Part shown: one piece after another, positions 11,132-21,450 of the stretch
How positions within the stretch are numbered: position 1 is the stretch's first letter
Layout: every line of letters starts with the position of its first letter
Assembly (NCBI GenBank): GCA_958450325.1
Contig: OY288241.1
Coordinates: 36,632,778 to 36,696,777 of the forward strand
Source of the DNA: Agrostemma githago
Lineage: Eukaryota > Streptophyta > Magnoliopsida > Caryophyllales > Caryophyllaceae
DNA length: 64,000 nucleotides
Reading direction: 5' to 3'
The notes under the pieces: generated by a model
The model's database searches: none
What the model was told of the DNA's origin: nothing
What the model saw: only the letters and a program-made list of their open reading frames with translations
Position numbers and translations under genes: made by a program

Positions 11132-12531
11132 TGTAGACACCCACATTTTGACCGCCAGGTGTCTATAGTAGTTCCCGCCAAACACCCGATGATGATCGGA
11201 CGCAAACACGCTTTGATGGACTCGGATATGGGCTCGAAATCATGGACATTTGGCTTGGGCTTATTACGGAGTACAAATATTACAAAACCAACCTCAAATC
11301 CAGGCCCAGTGGGTCGTTTTGAGTCAAATGAGACTAATTTGGGTCGATTCCGACACCAGGGGTAAAACCGTCTTTTAGCGACCCAGTCAAAACCCGGTCA
11401 AAAATATTCTCGAGACACACGAGTCAGCCGTGACACCTCACGTGGCTGATTCGGTCTCAAACACCACAAAAAAACAGCTTCAAAAAATATTAAACAAATC
11501 CGTTTAAGGATAGAATTCGATCTCAAGTAGAAATTCTATCCGAAAACCGAATCAATTACCGACTAAGCATCAAAATACCCGGCCAACTCCCCCCAACCAG
11601 CCGAGATTCCTTGCTTCCTCCCCAATCAACGGACTTCTCGTTCCTTTCGAACTCTCGCGTTTCCTATCCAAATCGGTATTTCTTGTTGTCTAAGCAAGAT
11701 ACCTCTCCTAAACCTCTTCGCCTATAAATAGGACCCTCTGTTCAACACAATTCATTCAAAAACTATCCATCAATAGGCGATCAATTATTCCCATACATGA
11801 AATATACATCTATCATTCATACATCCTCGACATCTAGCAAAAAAAATAATCTCGACATACATCCAAAGAAGCACCGACATACTGTCAAAATATCGACGAA
11901 ACCCGACCCCACCATCCGGCCGAATCCGTCACCTCACACATAAAAAAATGCACCATCCTAAACTCATCCACATCATCTCGACGCTCCCGTGCCTAAGCCA
12001 CCGTCCGACGAGCTCTATACCGAGAAAGCAAAGCATGTAGGTTGAGGGTGTAAATCAAACCCGACTCTTTCCCTTTTCTCTTCCTTCTCCACGTTTTTTC
12101 TTCTTTCTTTTCGTTGCGTCGTCGATCGTTTCGTATTTTTAATATGGGTCGTTCGTCACATATTTTTTATTATTTCTAATAATCGGTACTTCAAAAAACT
12201 ATTTCTTTTTATATAACGTTCTTAAAATACGATATTGATTTTCTAATCAAATATCGTATCCAACAAGAACTAAATTAATTAAAACTCGTTGATGCAAAAA
12301 ATCGTTACATCTTTTTTAAACCAAATTCGACGATTTTACGCGGAGAGAATCAACATCTTTTTTTCTCTTTTCGTTCAAATTTATTTTTTTCTTCTTTTCG
12401 TTCAAAGCAAACTTTTCTTTTTTCAAAACCTTTTCTAAAAACCTTCCGACTATTTGATATCGATTTCATAATCGAATATCGAATACGACGAATATCGAAA
12501 ACATAAATCGAGTATAAATTAATCCATATTT
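11132..12531 (+). repeat. LARD1 3' LTR, truncated
   Basis: It is collinear with the 5' LTR from TGTAGACACCC up to AATCCATATTT at 12521-12531. There the other copies continue GTACG but this one changes to unrelated AT-rich DNA. It retains the roughly 245 bp that the 5' LTR has lost. Confidence 0.85.
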
Positions 12532-12763
12532 TAATTTCATCGTTTAATAAGAATTATAGTAATTTTAATTTCTCAATTTCAATTGAATCTTGACCAATCT
12601 TATTAGCCTCATCGTCAACAAGGAAATCGAGGATTATGATGGGTCAATCAAATTAAAACATAATCTATATTATATCTTAAATTTAAGAGTTAATTTCATC
12701 ATTTAACAATTTAAATTCACAGATTAAGATACCCTAAACATAATAGGTAATTACTAGACTAGT
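12532..12763. other. Unassigned sequence left of the copia insertion
   Basis: AT-rich DNA with no ORF. Its last five bases CTAGT (12759-12763) are the left TSD of the copia element, so the sequence resumes at 26226 after that element. The combined roughly 330 bp show no terminal repeat or family I recognise. Confidence 0.5.
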
Positions 12764-13376
12764 TGTTAGACGCTAAACGAACGAGAACAAACGAGGAACT
12801 GAGGGCGACAAGGAAGCGAGCAGATTAATACCGAAGGCAACAGTGGGACGGAGGCAACAAACCGTGAAGGCAGCAACGGAAGCAGTGTCGTGGTATGGTG
12901 GCCACTGAATTGAAAACTGTATCGGCGCGACTCCGGTGATTATCGCCTACAATGCCGTAGTTTCCCAAGGTTAACACTGCAACTCTTAAATTCGACCACT
13001 CGAGTTGAAGTGCTTTGGAACGATTAATTACAGTACCCAGAATATGAAAGAGTGAAGAGTTGAGAGATAGAGAGGAGGTTGTTTTCGTTGTTGTATGTTT
13101 GAAGGGAAGGGGAGTGTTGTATTTATAGTGAGGAGGAGCCTCAAAACAGCTCCCAAAATCATGGTAATTAAGGCCGTAATCTCGCGTAATCGAGGCCATA
13201 ATCTCTCTCTGAAACTGGACAACTCATTAGTTCAGAATCTGGACATAAACAACACTCACAACTGTGTCATGCACCTAGACACCGAATCTGGACAACCCAA
13301 AAAACTTGTGTCATGTACCTGGACACCGAATCTGGACAACACCGAAAGACTTGTTTCAAATGCCATCACTCCAACA
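12764..13376 (-). repeat. Copia 3' LTR
   Basis: 613 bp bounded by TGTT and AACA on the plus strand. On the minus strand the polypurine tract CATCAGTGGGGGAT (13377-13390) abuts the LTR start TGTTGGAGTG. The 97-codon plus ORF across it is not coding. Confidence 0.88.
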
Positions 13377-13886
13377 ATCCCCCACTGATGGCAGAAAAGA
13401 GAGAGAAAGAAGGAAAAGAGAAATTATGGGTAAGGAAGGACGGATTCTTAGAAGTTCAATGTCTTTCGACTTGAATTGACGTATTAGTGAAATGGGGCAA
13501 CAACTTACTTACAACTAGCGAATATCTTTCGATTTGAATTCCTAATTGAGCTTCGGTTGAGACCCCCACAACACATATCATGCCTTTAAAAAATAATCGT
13601 TCCGCAATTTCAAAGTGCAACGCTTTTTAGAGCCATGCGTTTACCTCGGTCCTAGTGAGTGTTATAGTGAGAATTACACTCTCAACTAAATGGCGGCTAA
13701 ACCATCACACACACGTAGGTGGCTTAGTGCTTCTCAATAGCACGTCTCACAAGCCATTAAGGACATAAGTCCAACCTTAATTTTCATACACAATCCATCA
13801 AGTGCGTCTCAAAGCACCACGAAAACTGGCTATGGATCATGTATTGCCATAGAAATGTAAGCTTTAGATCCATCAAGATTCATACT

Positions 13887-15134
13887 CTAATCTAGACTTA
13901 AGGACCTCAGCCATATTCCCCTCAACGAGTCGAGAACTACTCTTCTCGTTAATCCTTTTGTGAAAGGATCTGCAAGATTGCGTTCAGACCTCACATAGTC
14001 TATATCAATCACTCCATTTTTCAGGAATTGTTTCACCACAGCGTGACAGATCCGGATATGTCTTTTCTTACCATTGTGGACATCATTCTTAGCAACGCCG
14101 ATGGCTGCTTGACAATCACAGTGTAAGGAGACTGGTGCAACCTGTCCGCCCCACACTGGTATGTCAGCTAGTAAGTTTCTGAACCAATCTGCTTCTTGAC
14201 TTGCCAGCTCAAGAGCAATGAACTCGGACTCCATGGTGGAGGTTGCTATACAAGTCTGTTTCATAGACTTCCATGATATAGCTCCTCCTCCCAAGGTGAA
14301 CACATAACCACTTGTAGAACTAGTTTCATCATTACCTTTAATCCAGTTCGCATCAGTAAATCCCTCTAACACAGCAGGATATTTACCGAAATGCAGACAT
14401 GAATTAACTGTCCCTTTCAAGTATCTTAGTAAACGTCGAAGAGCATTCCAATGTTCACTATCAGGGTTATGTGTATACAGACTTAGCCTACTAACAGCAT
14501 AAGAAATGTCAGGTCGAGTACAGTTCATGAGAAACATCACACTTCCTATAATTTTAGCATACTCTTTTTTAGATACACTCTCACCCAGATTTTTACGCAG
14601 AGGTATACTAGCATCATAAGGAGTTTTAGCGGGTTCAACATCAAAACTATCAAATTTCTTCAACACTTTCTCAACATAATGAGATTGACTAAGGGATATT
14701 CCAGACGAGTTTTTGATCAATTTGACTCCAAGAATAACATCAGATTCTCCTAAGTCTTTCATCTCAAAACGTGACGACAGAAATTGTTTGGTTTTATTTA
14801 CAACAAATAAATTACTACCAAGAATTAACATGTCATCAACATATAGGCAAATAATCACACAGTCTGATCCAAACATCTTGGAGTACACACATGAATCAGA
14901 ATTGTTAGTTATGTAGCCATCTTCAGTCAAAGTGTTGTGAAAATTTTCATACCACTGTTTAGGTGCTTGTTTTAGACCATATAGTGATTTTCTCAATTTA
15001 CACACCTTACTCTCTTGACCTTTTACCACAAACCCCTCGGGTTGTGACGTATAGATCTCTTCTTTTAGGTCACCATTCAAGAAAGCACCTTTAACATCCA
15101 TATGATGAACAACAAGATCATGAATAGAAGCCAA
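13887..15134 (-). pseudogene. Copia reverse transcriptase and RNase H region
   Basis: The 415-codon open stretch covers most of the copia reverse transcriptase (RVT_2 type). It has MDVKGAFLNGDL near residue 13, SLYGLKQAP near residue 50 and the catalytic YVDDM near residue 98. Then comes copia RNase H with DANW near residue 265, STMESE near residue 300 and the DPFTKGL tail near the end. It would copy element RNA into DNA in virus-like particles. It joins the integrase part through a 14-bp tandem duplication (15137-15150 and 15151-15164) that shifts the frame, so it cannot be made as part of a full polyprotein. Its apparent start is only the first in-frame ATG after that break. Confidence 0.9.
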
Positions 15135-15326
15135 AGCAATAAGAGTTCAACAATAAGAGTTCTAATGGTGGAAATCTTAGTCACAGGTGAGTAAGTGTCG
15201 AAATAGTCAATATCTTTCTTTTGTGTAAACCCTCTCACCACAAGTCTAGCTTTGAATCTTTCTATTGTACCATCAGGTCTCAGTTTCCTTTTGAAAATTC
15301 ATTTACTACTAATGGGTTTACTACCC

Positions 15327-16028
15327 TTAGGGTAAATCTGTCAATTCCCAGGTCTGATTGAATGCAATAGAATCTAACTCATTTTTAATAGCTTCTTCCC
15401 AAAAGATAGCATCTATGGATCTCATAGCTTCATCATACGTTTTTGGGTCATCTTCTATTAAATAAGCAGAAACGAATTCAAAGTAAGCACAATCACCACA
15501 AGCATTTTCAGTTAAGAACGTTGTGATAAAATCATCTCCGAAGTTCTTTTCAATTCTAGGCCTCTTACTCCTTCTAGGTTCACTAGCAAGATCATTAACA
15601 ATACTACTACTAGCATGCATAGAACTATCAACAGGATTAACAGGCACATCAGACAATTCAGGAGGTGAATCAACAACTTTCTTTAAAGGAAAAATATGTT
15701 CAAAAAACTCGGCGTCTCTTGCCTCAGAGATAGAACGATCATTCAATGACATGAATCTATAAGCAGCACTGTTTTGAGCATAACCAATGAAAATGCAATC
15801 ATACGTCTTAGGTCTTATGGTGGGCCTTTTAAAACTCGGTAAACCAACTTTAGCCAAACACCCCCACACTTTAAGAAAGCTTAAGTTAGGGGCATAATCC
15901 TTCCAAAATTCATAGGGTGTCTTGTCTAATTTCTTATGAGGTACCCTGTTAAGAATATGACAAGCTGAGAGCACTGCTTCCCCCCACATATCGCCAGAAA
16001 GGCCAGAACTTAAAAGCATAGCATTCAT
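15327..16028 (-). pseudogene. Copia integrase C-terminal part and linker
   Basis: This 233-codon frame continues the integrase after a small frameshift near 16100. SGDMWGEAVLSACHILNRVP and the KVWGCLAKV segment are typical of the integrase C-terminal region of copia elements. The KTYDCIFIGYAQ stretch and a poorly conserved linker follow, ending ahead of reverse transcriptase. The frame breaks after TDLP near 15327. Downstream, the next frame carries the expected start of reverse transcriptase with a TGA where tryptophan is usual. This was once continuous with the neighbouring copia frames. Confidence 0.85.
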
Positions 16029-16098
16029 TATTTCCTTTAAAGTTCTATTTTTACGTTCAGCTACTCCATTGGACTGAGGTTGGTAGGGTGGACTAGTC

Positions 16099-16989
16099 TC
16101 ACTCGTGAATTAGGCCATTTTTCTCGCAGAAATCTCCTAAATAATTAGAGCTGTACTCACCACCTCTATCAGACCTGACTCTTTTAATCTTTTTGTCAAG
16201 TTGATTTTCTACCTCATCTTTGTATTTGATAAACATCTCTTCAGCTTCACTTTTATTCTTAATCAAATACACTTTAGTGTACCTTGAGTAATCGTCAATA
16301 AAAGTGACATAATAAAATTTACCTCCTCTACTCATAGTACTCTTGAAGTCTGCTAGGTCGGTGTGAATTAACTCGAGAAGACTCGCATGTCTAGTTTTAA
16401 CCGGTTTACTAGGCTTGTTAGTAAACTTAGCTTCTACACAACTAGGACATTTAGTGAAGACTTCAGTGGTTAAAGAAGGAATAAGCGACATTGCTTTCAA
16501 TATTTTAACCGATTCATGATTCACGTGACCTAATCTAGCATGCCAAACATCAATAGACTCAGCGATATAAGCAGAAGTAGAAGAATTATTATTAATAGCA
16601 GAAGAGTCAATGTTCAAAATAAATAAGCCCCCACTGAGATAACCCTTGCCCACAAAGTCCCCGGTGCGAGACATTACGACCTTGTCAGCCTCAAAAACAA
16701 GTTTCACACCAACTTTGTTTAACAAGGCACCAGACACTAGGTTTTTACGCAGGGTTGGGACATATAAAACATTATGAAGGGCAAGAGTTTTCCCAGAAGT
16801 TAGTTTAAGAAAAACCTTGCCTTTTCCTGTGATCAGCGCAGAGGAGGAGTTACCCATGTAGGCTTTTTCACCGTCAGCTACATCTTCAAATTCAGCAAAC
16901 TGCTCCTTGTTGGCACAGAGATGTCTTGATGCTCTTGTGTCCAGAATCCAGTCACTGGCATTAGCCACAAGATTTGCCTCGACCACCAC
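16099..16989 (-). pseudogene. Copia protease and integrase core
   Basis: The 296-codon stretch opens with the aspartic protease, WILDTRASRHL near residue 13. The catalytic triplet is normally D-S/T-G, but here glycine is replaced by arginine (DTR), which should abolish protease activity. Next come the GAG-pre-integrase zinc motif (WHARLGHVNHES ... CPSC) and the integrase core with HTDLADF and DRGGEY, the first two acidic catalytic positions. The frame ends near 16099 through a small indel. Upstream the same frame runs on past a TAA at 17053-17055 directly into the gag zinc knuckle. Confidence 0.88.
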
Positions 16990-17052
16990 CGTAGCAATGA
17001 TGTCATCGTCTGGCTCAGCAATGTTAGCTTGGGCGGCTTGACCACTTTTCTT

Positions 17053-17953
17053 TTAAGGGCACATGTATGCTTTGTGACCCGTTTGTCCACACACGTAGCA
17101 CACCAGTTTTGGGTTCGGCTTATGGATCTTGGGAACCGGCTTGGTGGAGTTTCCTTGATTCTTCCCCTTAGCACCTTGACCTTTCCCCTTTTGACCCTTG
17201 CCTTGACCCTGACTCTGACCCACTTTGTTCTTACCCTTATTGTAGCCATGAGAAGGACCCCCACTTTCGACAAGGTTAGCTTTGGTAGAGACAGACGACA
17301 GGAGGACAGACCTATCTTTAAGACGGTTAGCTTCCTCAGTCCTCATGTGACCTATGAGCTCTTGAAGTGATAAATCCTTTTTCTTGGGTTTTAGGTGGTT
17401 CCTATAATCACTCCATGACGCAGGAAGTTTCTCTAATAACACATTTGCTAACAAGACCTCATCAGGTTTCATACCCTCATTGACAACATCAGCACACAAG
17501 TTTTCGTAAGTATGAACTTGCTCCATAATGGGTTTGTCATCTACCATATGAAACCCAAGGCACTGGCCCACCACATTTCTTTTTACCCGCATCATCGACC
17601 CCATATTTTTTCTCTAATGACTCCCAAATGGTCTTAGTAGACTTAAGGACCATGAACAAATCGAAAAGGGTGTTAGTCATGTGATTAAGAAGATAATACC
17701 TTACTGCCTTATTATCTTTATCATGTTTCTTAACCTTTTCGTCATGAGACTTAATCGTGGCAGCCGGAGGAGATATGGTGTCGGCCATGTCAGACGCAAT
17801 AGCTAGCTCAGGTGCATCGTTAAATAGAACATAGTCGATTTCCAATTGTTCAAAAAACATTAAAAGTTTCTGAGACCACCTCTTATAATTTTGCCCGTCT
17901 AGAGGTTCCAACTTAGATAAATCAGTAGCAAACTTGTTTGACGCTACATCCAT
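17053..17953 (-). pseudogene. Copia gag (nucleocapsid), frameshifted
   Basis: The first part (17953-17537) starts MDVASNKFATDLSKLEPLDG with the W-bearing gag helix region (YKRWSQKLLMFFEQL). The second part (17604-17053), in another frame, carries the helical UBN2-type segment and a basic linker. It then carries one zinc knuckle CYVCGQTGHKAYMC (C-x2-C-x4-H-x4-C) near its end. The frame changes within the overlap 17537-17604. Gag forms the particle and binds the element RNA. The ATG at 17953 lies 40 bp inside the 5' LTR boundary, as is usual for copia elements. Confidence 0.85.
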
Positions 17954-17993
17954 TTTTTTTGTTTATGCGACACAAGTAATACAGTTTTCAAAT

Positions 17994-18347
17994 TGTTAGA
18001 CGCTAAACGAACAATAACAGACGAGGAACCGAGGGCGACAAGGAAGCGGGTAGATTAATACCGAAGGCAACAGTGGGACAGAGGCAACAAACCGTGAAGA
18101 CAGCAATGGAAGCAGTGTCGTGGTATGGTGGCCACTGACTTGAAAACTGTATCGGCGCGACTCCGGTGGTTATCACCTACAATGCCGTAGTTTCACATGG
18201 TTAACACTGCAGCACTTAAATTTGACCACTCGAGTTGAAGTGCTTTGGAACGATTAATTACAGTACCCAGAATATGAAAGAGTGAAAAGTTGAGAGATAG
18301 ATAGGAGGTTGTTTTCGTTGTTGTATGTTTAAAGGGAAGGGGAGTGT
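17994..18347 (-). repeat. Copia 5' LTR, promoter-distal part
   Basis: It starts TGTTAGACGC on the plus strand and matches 12764 onward. It is interrupted at 18348 by the Athila-like element, whose left TSD AGTGT is 18343-18347. The minus-strand sequence next to the LTR reads ATTTGAAAACTGTATTAC rather than the usual initiator-methionine-tRNA complement. Confidence 0.88.
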
Positions 18348-19848
18348 TGATAAGTGTGGTTTGTAGTGCCTATTTTGTAGTGTTTTGGTCCCATTTTCCT
18401 TGTAGAATCGCTCCTTGGGAGCGGTTTAGGGGCTTCTTATGCTTCCTTTAGTTTGTTTCAGGTTCCCGAGACCGATTTGGAAGAGTTGGAGCGATTCCGA
18501 CTCTATACATACACATTTTGGAGCCAACGGAGTAAAGGAACGATGATTCGATGCCTTGGAATCGACCCCGAGACCTTGGGACCCAATCCCGAGCCTCCGA
18601 GACCCGATCCCGAGTCCCAAGAATCGATGGGAAGCCCATGAGAAGCAAGGAGGGACCAAAAAGTTCATATTGGAGGCCTACAAGACCCATCCCTGACGGG
18701 TATGCACCTCATCCCGTCGGGGATGAAGTGCGCTTTTGGAGGTGCCACTGTGGGTCCGTCCCGGTCGGGTTGAGCCCGTCCCGGTCGGGTTGAGCCCGTC
18801 CCGGTCGGGATGAGAGGACCGTCCCGGTCGGGATGACCCGTCCCGGTCGGGACCACCCAGTTTCAGCCCGTGTTTGCTTCTTCCAATTCCTTTACACTTG
18901 TAGCCCTATAAATACCCCTCCTCTTGTAAATCTAGCTTATGTTTTTCACTTCCCATTAAACCCTAGACTACTTTAGGTTAGATTAGATTAGATTAGTGTA
19001 GGTTAGTCGGTAATTAGTAGTTAATCTTAGTTTAATCTTGTATTATTGGATCTCTTGAAGAATCCATCCAAGATTGACAACCTTGGTGGAATTATTTGGG
19101 TTTTCTTCTATACAAGTGTTCTCCTTTTCATCCTTTGTAGTTGGTATAATCCTTCCTTTCTCTTTTCCTTTAATCTTTCATGTTTAATCTTCCAAGTTTT
19201 AATCTTTGATTGTTGTTCATCATTTTCACTAGTTTGTTTATGTATGTTTTGATGTTTGTGTTGTTTCCTCTTGATTATGTTAGTTGTAGTTTGATAATGT
19301 TAGAGTAGTGTTCTTGCTAGGGTTAGTAGGGTGATTAGGGTGTTAATTGGGTGATTAAGGGTTTGTTGGAGATGTTGGTGGAAGATTTGGGTTTCCTCTT
19401 GGTTGATGCGTATTACATGTTTGTTGAAATGCTTGAATGACTAAGTAGGTTGGAATGCTTGTTTTTCTTGTCTTTCTTTGTCATGTGTGTTGCCGGATGG
19501 GTTCCATGAGGAACCTCTAGGTCGGTCTAAGTTGCGAGAGCCCGGACCAACCTAGATCACCCTACTACCTCCTTTACTCTAGCTCTTCCTTGACCATTCC
19601 GTTACCCCTTTGACCCCGACCTAATCCTAGCCCGTTTTCCTTGTTTGTTTTCTTTAGTCTTAGTCTAGCCTTCTCTCCCTCTTATCATTCTCTAGCTTAG
19701 CTCGTTGACTTAGTCTCGTTTTTAGGCGACCTTAGTCTATACGCCTCTTACCGTCCCCGTGGATTCGACCCGACTTACCCTATCTACCCTAGTTAGGTTT
19801 TGCCGGTTTTATTTGATCGGTGGGATTCACGACAAATCCCTTCCGTCA
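18348..19848 (+). repeat. Athila-like 5' LTR
   Basis: 1,501 bp from TGATAAGTGTGG to CCTTCCGTCA. A TATA-like CTATAAATACC lies near 18905. Upstream of it lies a cluster of near-palindromic CCCGGTCGGG units. ORFs in this LTR recur in the 3' LTR and in the solo LTR at 44707 and are LTR sequence, not genes. Confidence 0.92.
18752..18862 (+). repeat. Cluster of CCCGGTCGGG near-palindromes
   Basis: Five copies of CCCGGTCGGG spaced about 20 bp apart in the 5' LTR, four in the 3' LTR (about 24895-24962). The difference is one unit of about 20 bp, so the cluster changes by unit gain or loss. It lies just upstream of the TATA-like box. Confidence 0.8.
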
Positions 19849-19851
19849 AAT

Positions 19852-19869
19852 TGGCGCCGTTGCCAGGGA
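19852..19869 (+). other. Primer-binding site, aspartate-tRNA type
   Basis: TGGCGCCGTTGCCAGGGA begins three bases after the LTR end. Known Athila sites read almost identically and pair with the 3' end of tRNA-Asp, with one mismatch here. Confidence 0.8.
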
Positions 19870-20103
19870 CGGTGCTAGTTTAGACTTTGTTTTCTTAGTT
19901 ACTTGACTTTGTCTTTGTCTTTGTGTTTTTCTTTCTTCTTTTTGTTACCTTGCTTCTTGTGTGTGTGTGGTTTATTTCTCTCTTGTCTAGTGCCCAAAAA
20001 GCACTAGACTTCTCACGTTTGTTCCTAGTCTACAGTTTGTGCTTAGAGGTGGTGACTATCTTCTTCTTGCGACTTAGAGCCGCTTTAACGGACGGTTGCT
20101 AGA

Positions 20104-20142
20104 ATGAGTGGTTTCCAACCGGGAATGAGCTACGATTTTTGA
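20104..20142 (+). CDS. 12-codon upstream ORF
   Basis: ATG at 20104 to TGA at 20142 encodes MSGFQPGMSYDF and ends six bases before the start of the 433-codon ORF. On a transcript from the LTR it would be met first and could lower or gate translation of the main ORF. Whether it is used is unknown. Confidence 0.3.
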   Translation: MSGFQPGMSYDF

Positions 20143-20148
20143 GCGAGC

Positions 20149-21450
20149 ATGGGGTTTGATCTAAACTCCCCACACATGGAAGCCGATATGAGCTACCCCT
20201 CTTCTTCCATGAACCAAGGGTATGACATGACGTCCCCCTACCATAATCAAGCTTCTTGGGGTGATCAAGATGGGTATGATCTTCAAGAGTACGGAAACGG
20301 CTACCAACAAGTGAACGATTACCAATCCTACGATCATGGTGACTATTACTCGAGCTACGATTGTGAACCCACCATGTTCAATCAAGATTCACCGTATGGA
20401 AGCCAATTTCCCCAAGACCCACAATATTACCCTACACCCCAACCACAATATGAACCCTATGACCCACAACACTACCAATCACCCCAACCTTGCTACCAAC
20501 AATATGATGACCCACCCCTTGGGCATCATCAAGATTTTCAAGGAGCCTTACAAGACCCCAATGACCACCAATCGTCGAACTTGGAGTTGTATCAATCGAT
20601 TCTCCAATTGCAAAAGAGCCAACAAGAAATGGCCATCCAAATGCAAAAGGATCAAGATGAATTCTTGGCCCAATATCGGAAGGAAAACGAGGCGTTTGAT
20701 GCTCGATTAAATGCATTATCGGTTCAAACCGTAATGTATTTATCCCGAACATCGCAATTAGATGAAGGGTGCCCACTTGAGAGAGAGGATCAACCTAACC
20801 ATGAAGCCGCCGATGAAGTTCCCTTTGGAGGAGAGATTTGCTTTGAAGAACCTCAATCGTCTACCCAAAAAGTGACGAATGAGGAGCTGACCCTTGGTGA
20901 AGGCAACATTGGTGAGGAATTGGAGGAGGATAGTGAGTTGGATGGTTTGGTAGAGTTTGTGAAGTTTTTGGGTGAGATTGATAGCCTCGAGTTGCCCTTG
21001 TCCGAGAACGTGGATAAGCATCAAGAGCCCCTTGCTAGTGAACCAAGCGATGGTTTGGAAGGGATTGAAACCGCCGATAGAAGTTTCGATCCTCTCCTCC
21101 AAGATGATGTGGGACCGAGTGATGAAGATGGGGAACCACAACTTGAGGAAAGTGTGGGGGTGTGCATTGAGGAGATGAGGCCAAAGCCGCTTTTTGTGCC
21201 TTGTTTCTTGGAGATGAAGCTTGCTTGTGATTGGAGGCGATGCCTAGGGAGGAAGAGGCCGGTGAAGCTCGTAGCATGGATAGACCCCGGATATGACATG
21301 AATGATGACGATGGGTCTTTTGATTCCTACTTCTTGCCTCCTCCTTGGAGGCCGTGGAGGTTAGTTAGGCTCGAGCGCTTCTTGGGCCTACATTATGACG
21401 TCGGTAGCGCGTTCGACTTGCTCCTCCATGCCCTTGAGGGCTATGGTTGA
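20149..21450 (+). CDS. 433-residue ORF of an Athila-like element, function unknown
   Basis: This is the only long intact frame in the element. Residues 1-150 are low-complexity and rich in tyrosine, glutamine, proline and aspartate, with many aromatic repeats, so probably disordered. Residues about 150-195 (LYQSILQLQKSQQEMAIQMQ and following) form a likely coiled coil. Residues 200-330 are strongly acidic. The C-terminal about 80 residues turn basic and aromatic (RRCLGRKRPVKLVAWIDPGY; PPPWRPWRLVRLERFLG). There is no zinc knuckle, protease triplet or reverse-transcriptase motif. The first ATG of the open frame is used. It may be a diverged gag-like or accessory protein retained because it helps packaging; this is speculation. 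Its intactness beside decayed neighbours is notable. Confidence 0.6.
   Translation: MGFDLNSPHMEADMSYPSSSMNQGYDMTSPYHNQASWGDQDGYDLQEYGNGYQQVNDYQSYDHGDYYSSYDCEPTMFNQDSPYGSQFPQDPQYYPTPQPQYEPYDPQHYQSPQPCYQQYDDPPLGHHQDFQGALQDPNDHQSSNLELYQSILQLQKSQQEMAIQMQKDQDEFLAQYRKENEAFDARLNALSVQTVMYLSRTSQLDEGCPLEREDQPNHEAADEVPFGGEICFEEPQSSTQKVTNEELTLGEGNIGEELEEDSELDGLVEFVKFLGEIDSLELPLSENVDKHQEPLASEPSDGLEGIETADRSFDPLLQDDVGPSDEDGEPQLEESVGVCIEEMRPKPLFVPCFLEMKLACDWRRCLGRKRPVKLVAWIDPGYDMNDDDGSFDSYFLPPPWRPWRLVRLERFLGLHYDVGSAFDLLLHALEGYG

Larger units (their letters stand above)
4977..12531 (+). mobile_element. LARD1: non-autonomous LTR retrotransposon
   Basis: Two direct LTRs (4977-7021 and 11132-12531) flank 4.1 kb of internal DNA. 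A tRNA-type primer-binding site lies directly after the left LTR and a polypurine tract directly before the right one. No gag, protease, reverse transcriptase or integrase frame exists; the longest internal ORFs are about 105-120 codons without family motifs. This fits a large retrotransposon derivative (LARD) mobilised in trans. The right LTR is truncated at about 12531, so the second TSD is lost (left candidate AGAGG, 4972-4976). The primer-binding-site type suggests a Tat/Ogre-related partner; that is inference. Confidence 0.88.

Noticed and set aside
18426..18856. Several ORFs of about 60-80 codons at 18426-18856 and 24555-24922
   Set aside because: They recur in LTR copies and span the palindromic array. 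They are LTR sequence, not genes.
20161..21299. Minus-strand ORFs opposite the 433-codon ORF
   Set aside because: Shadow frames of the plus-strand coding sequence.
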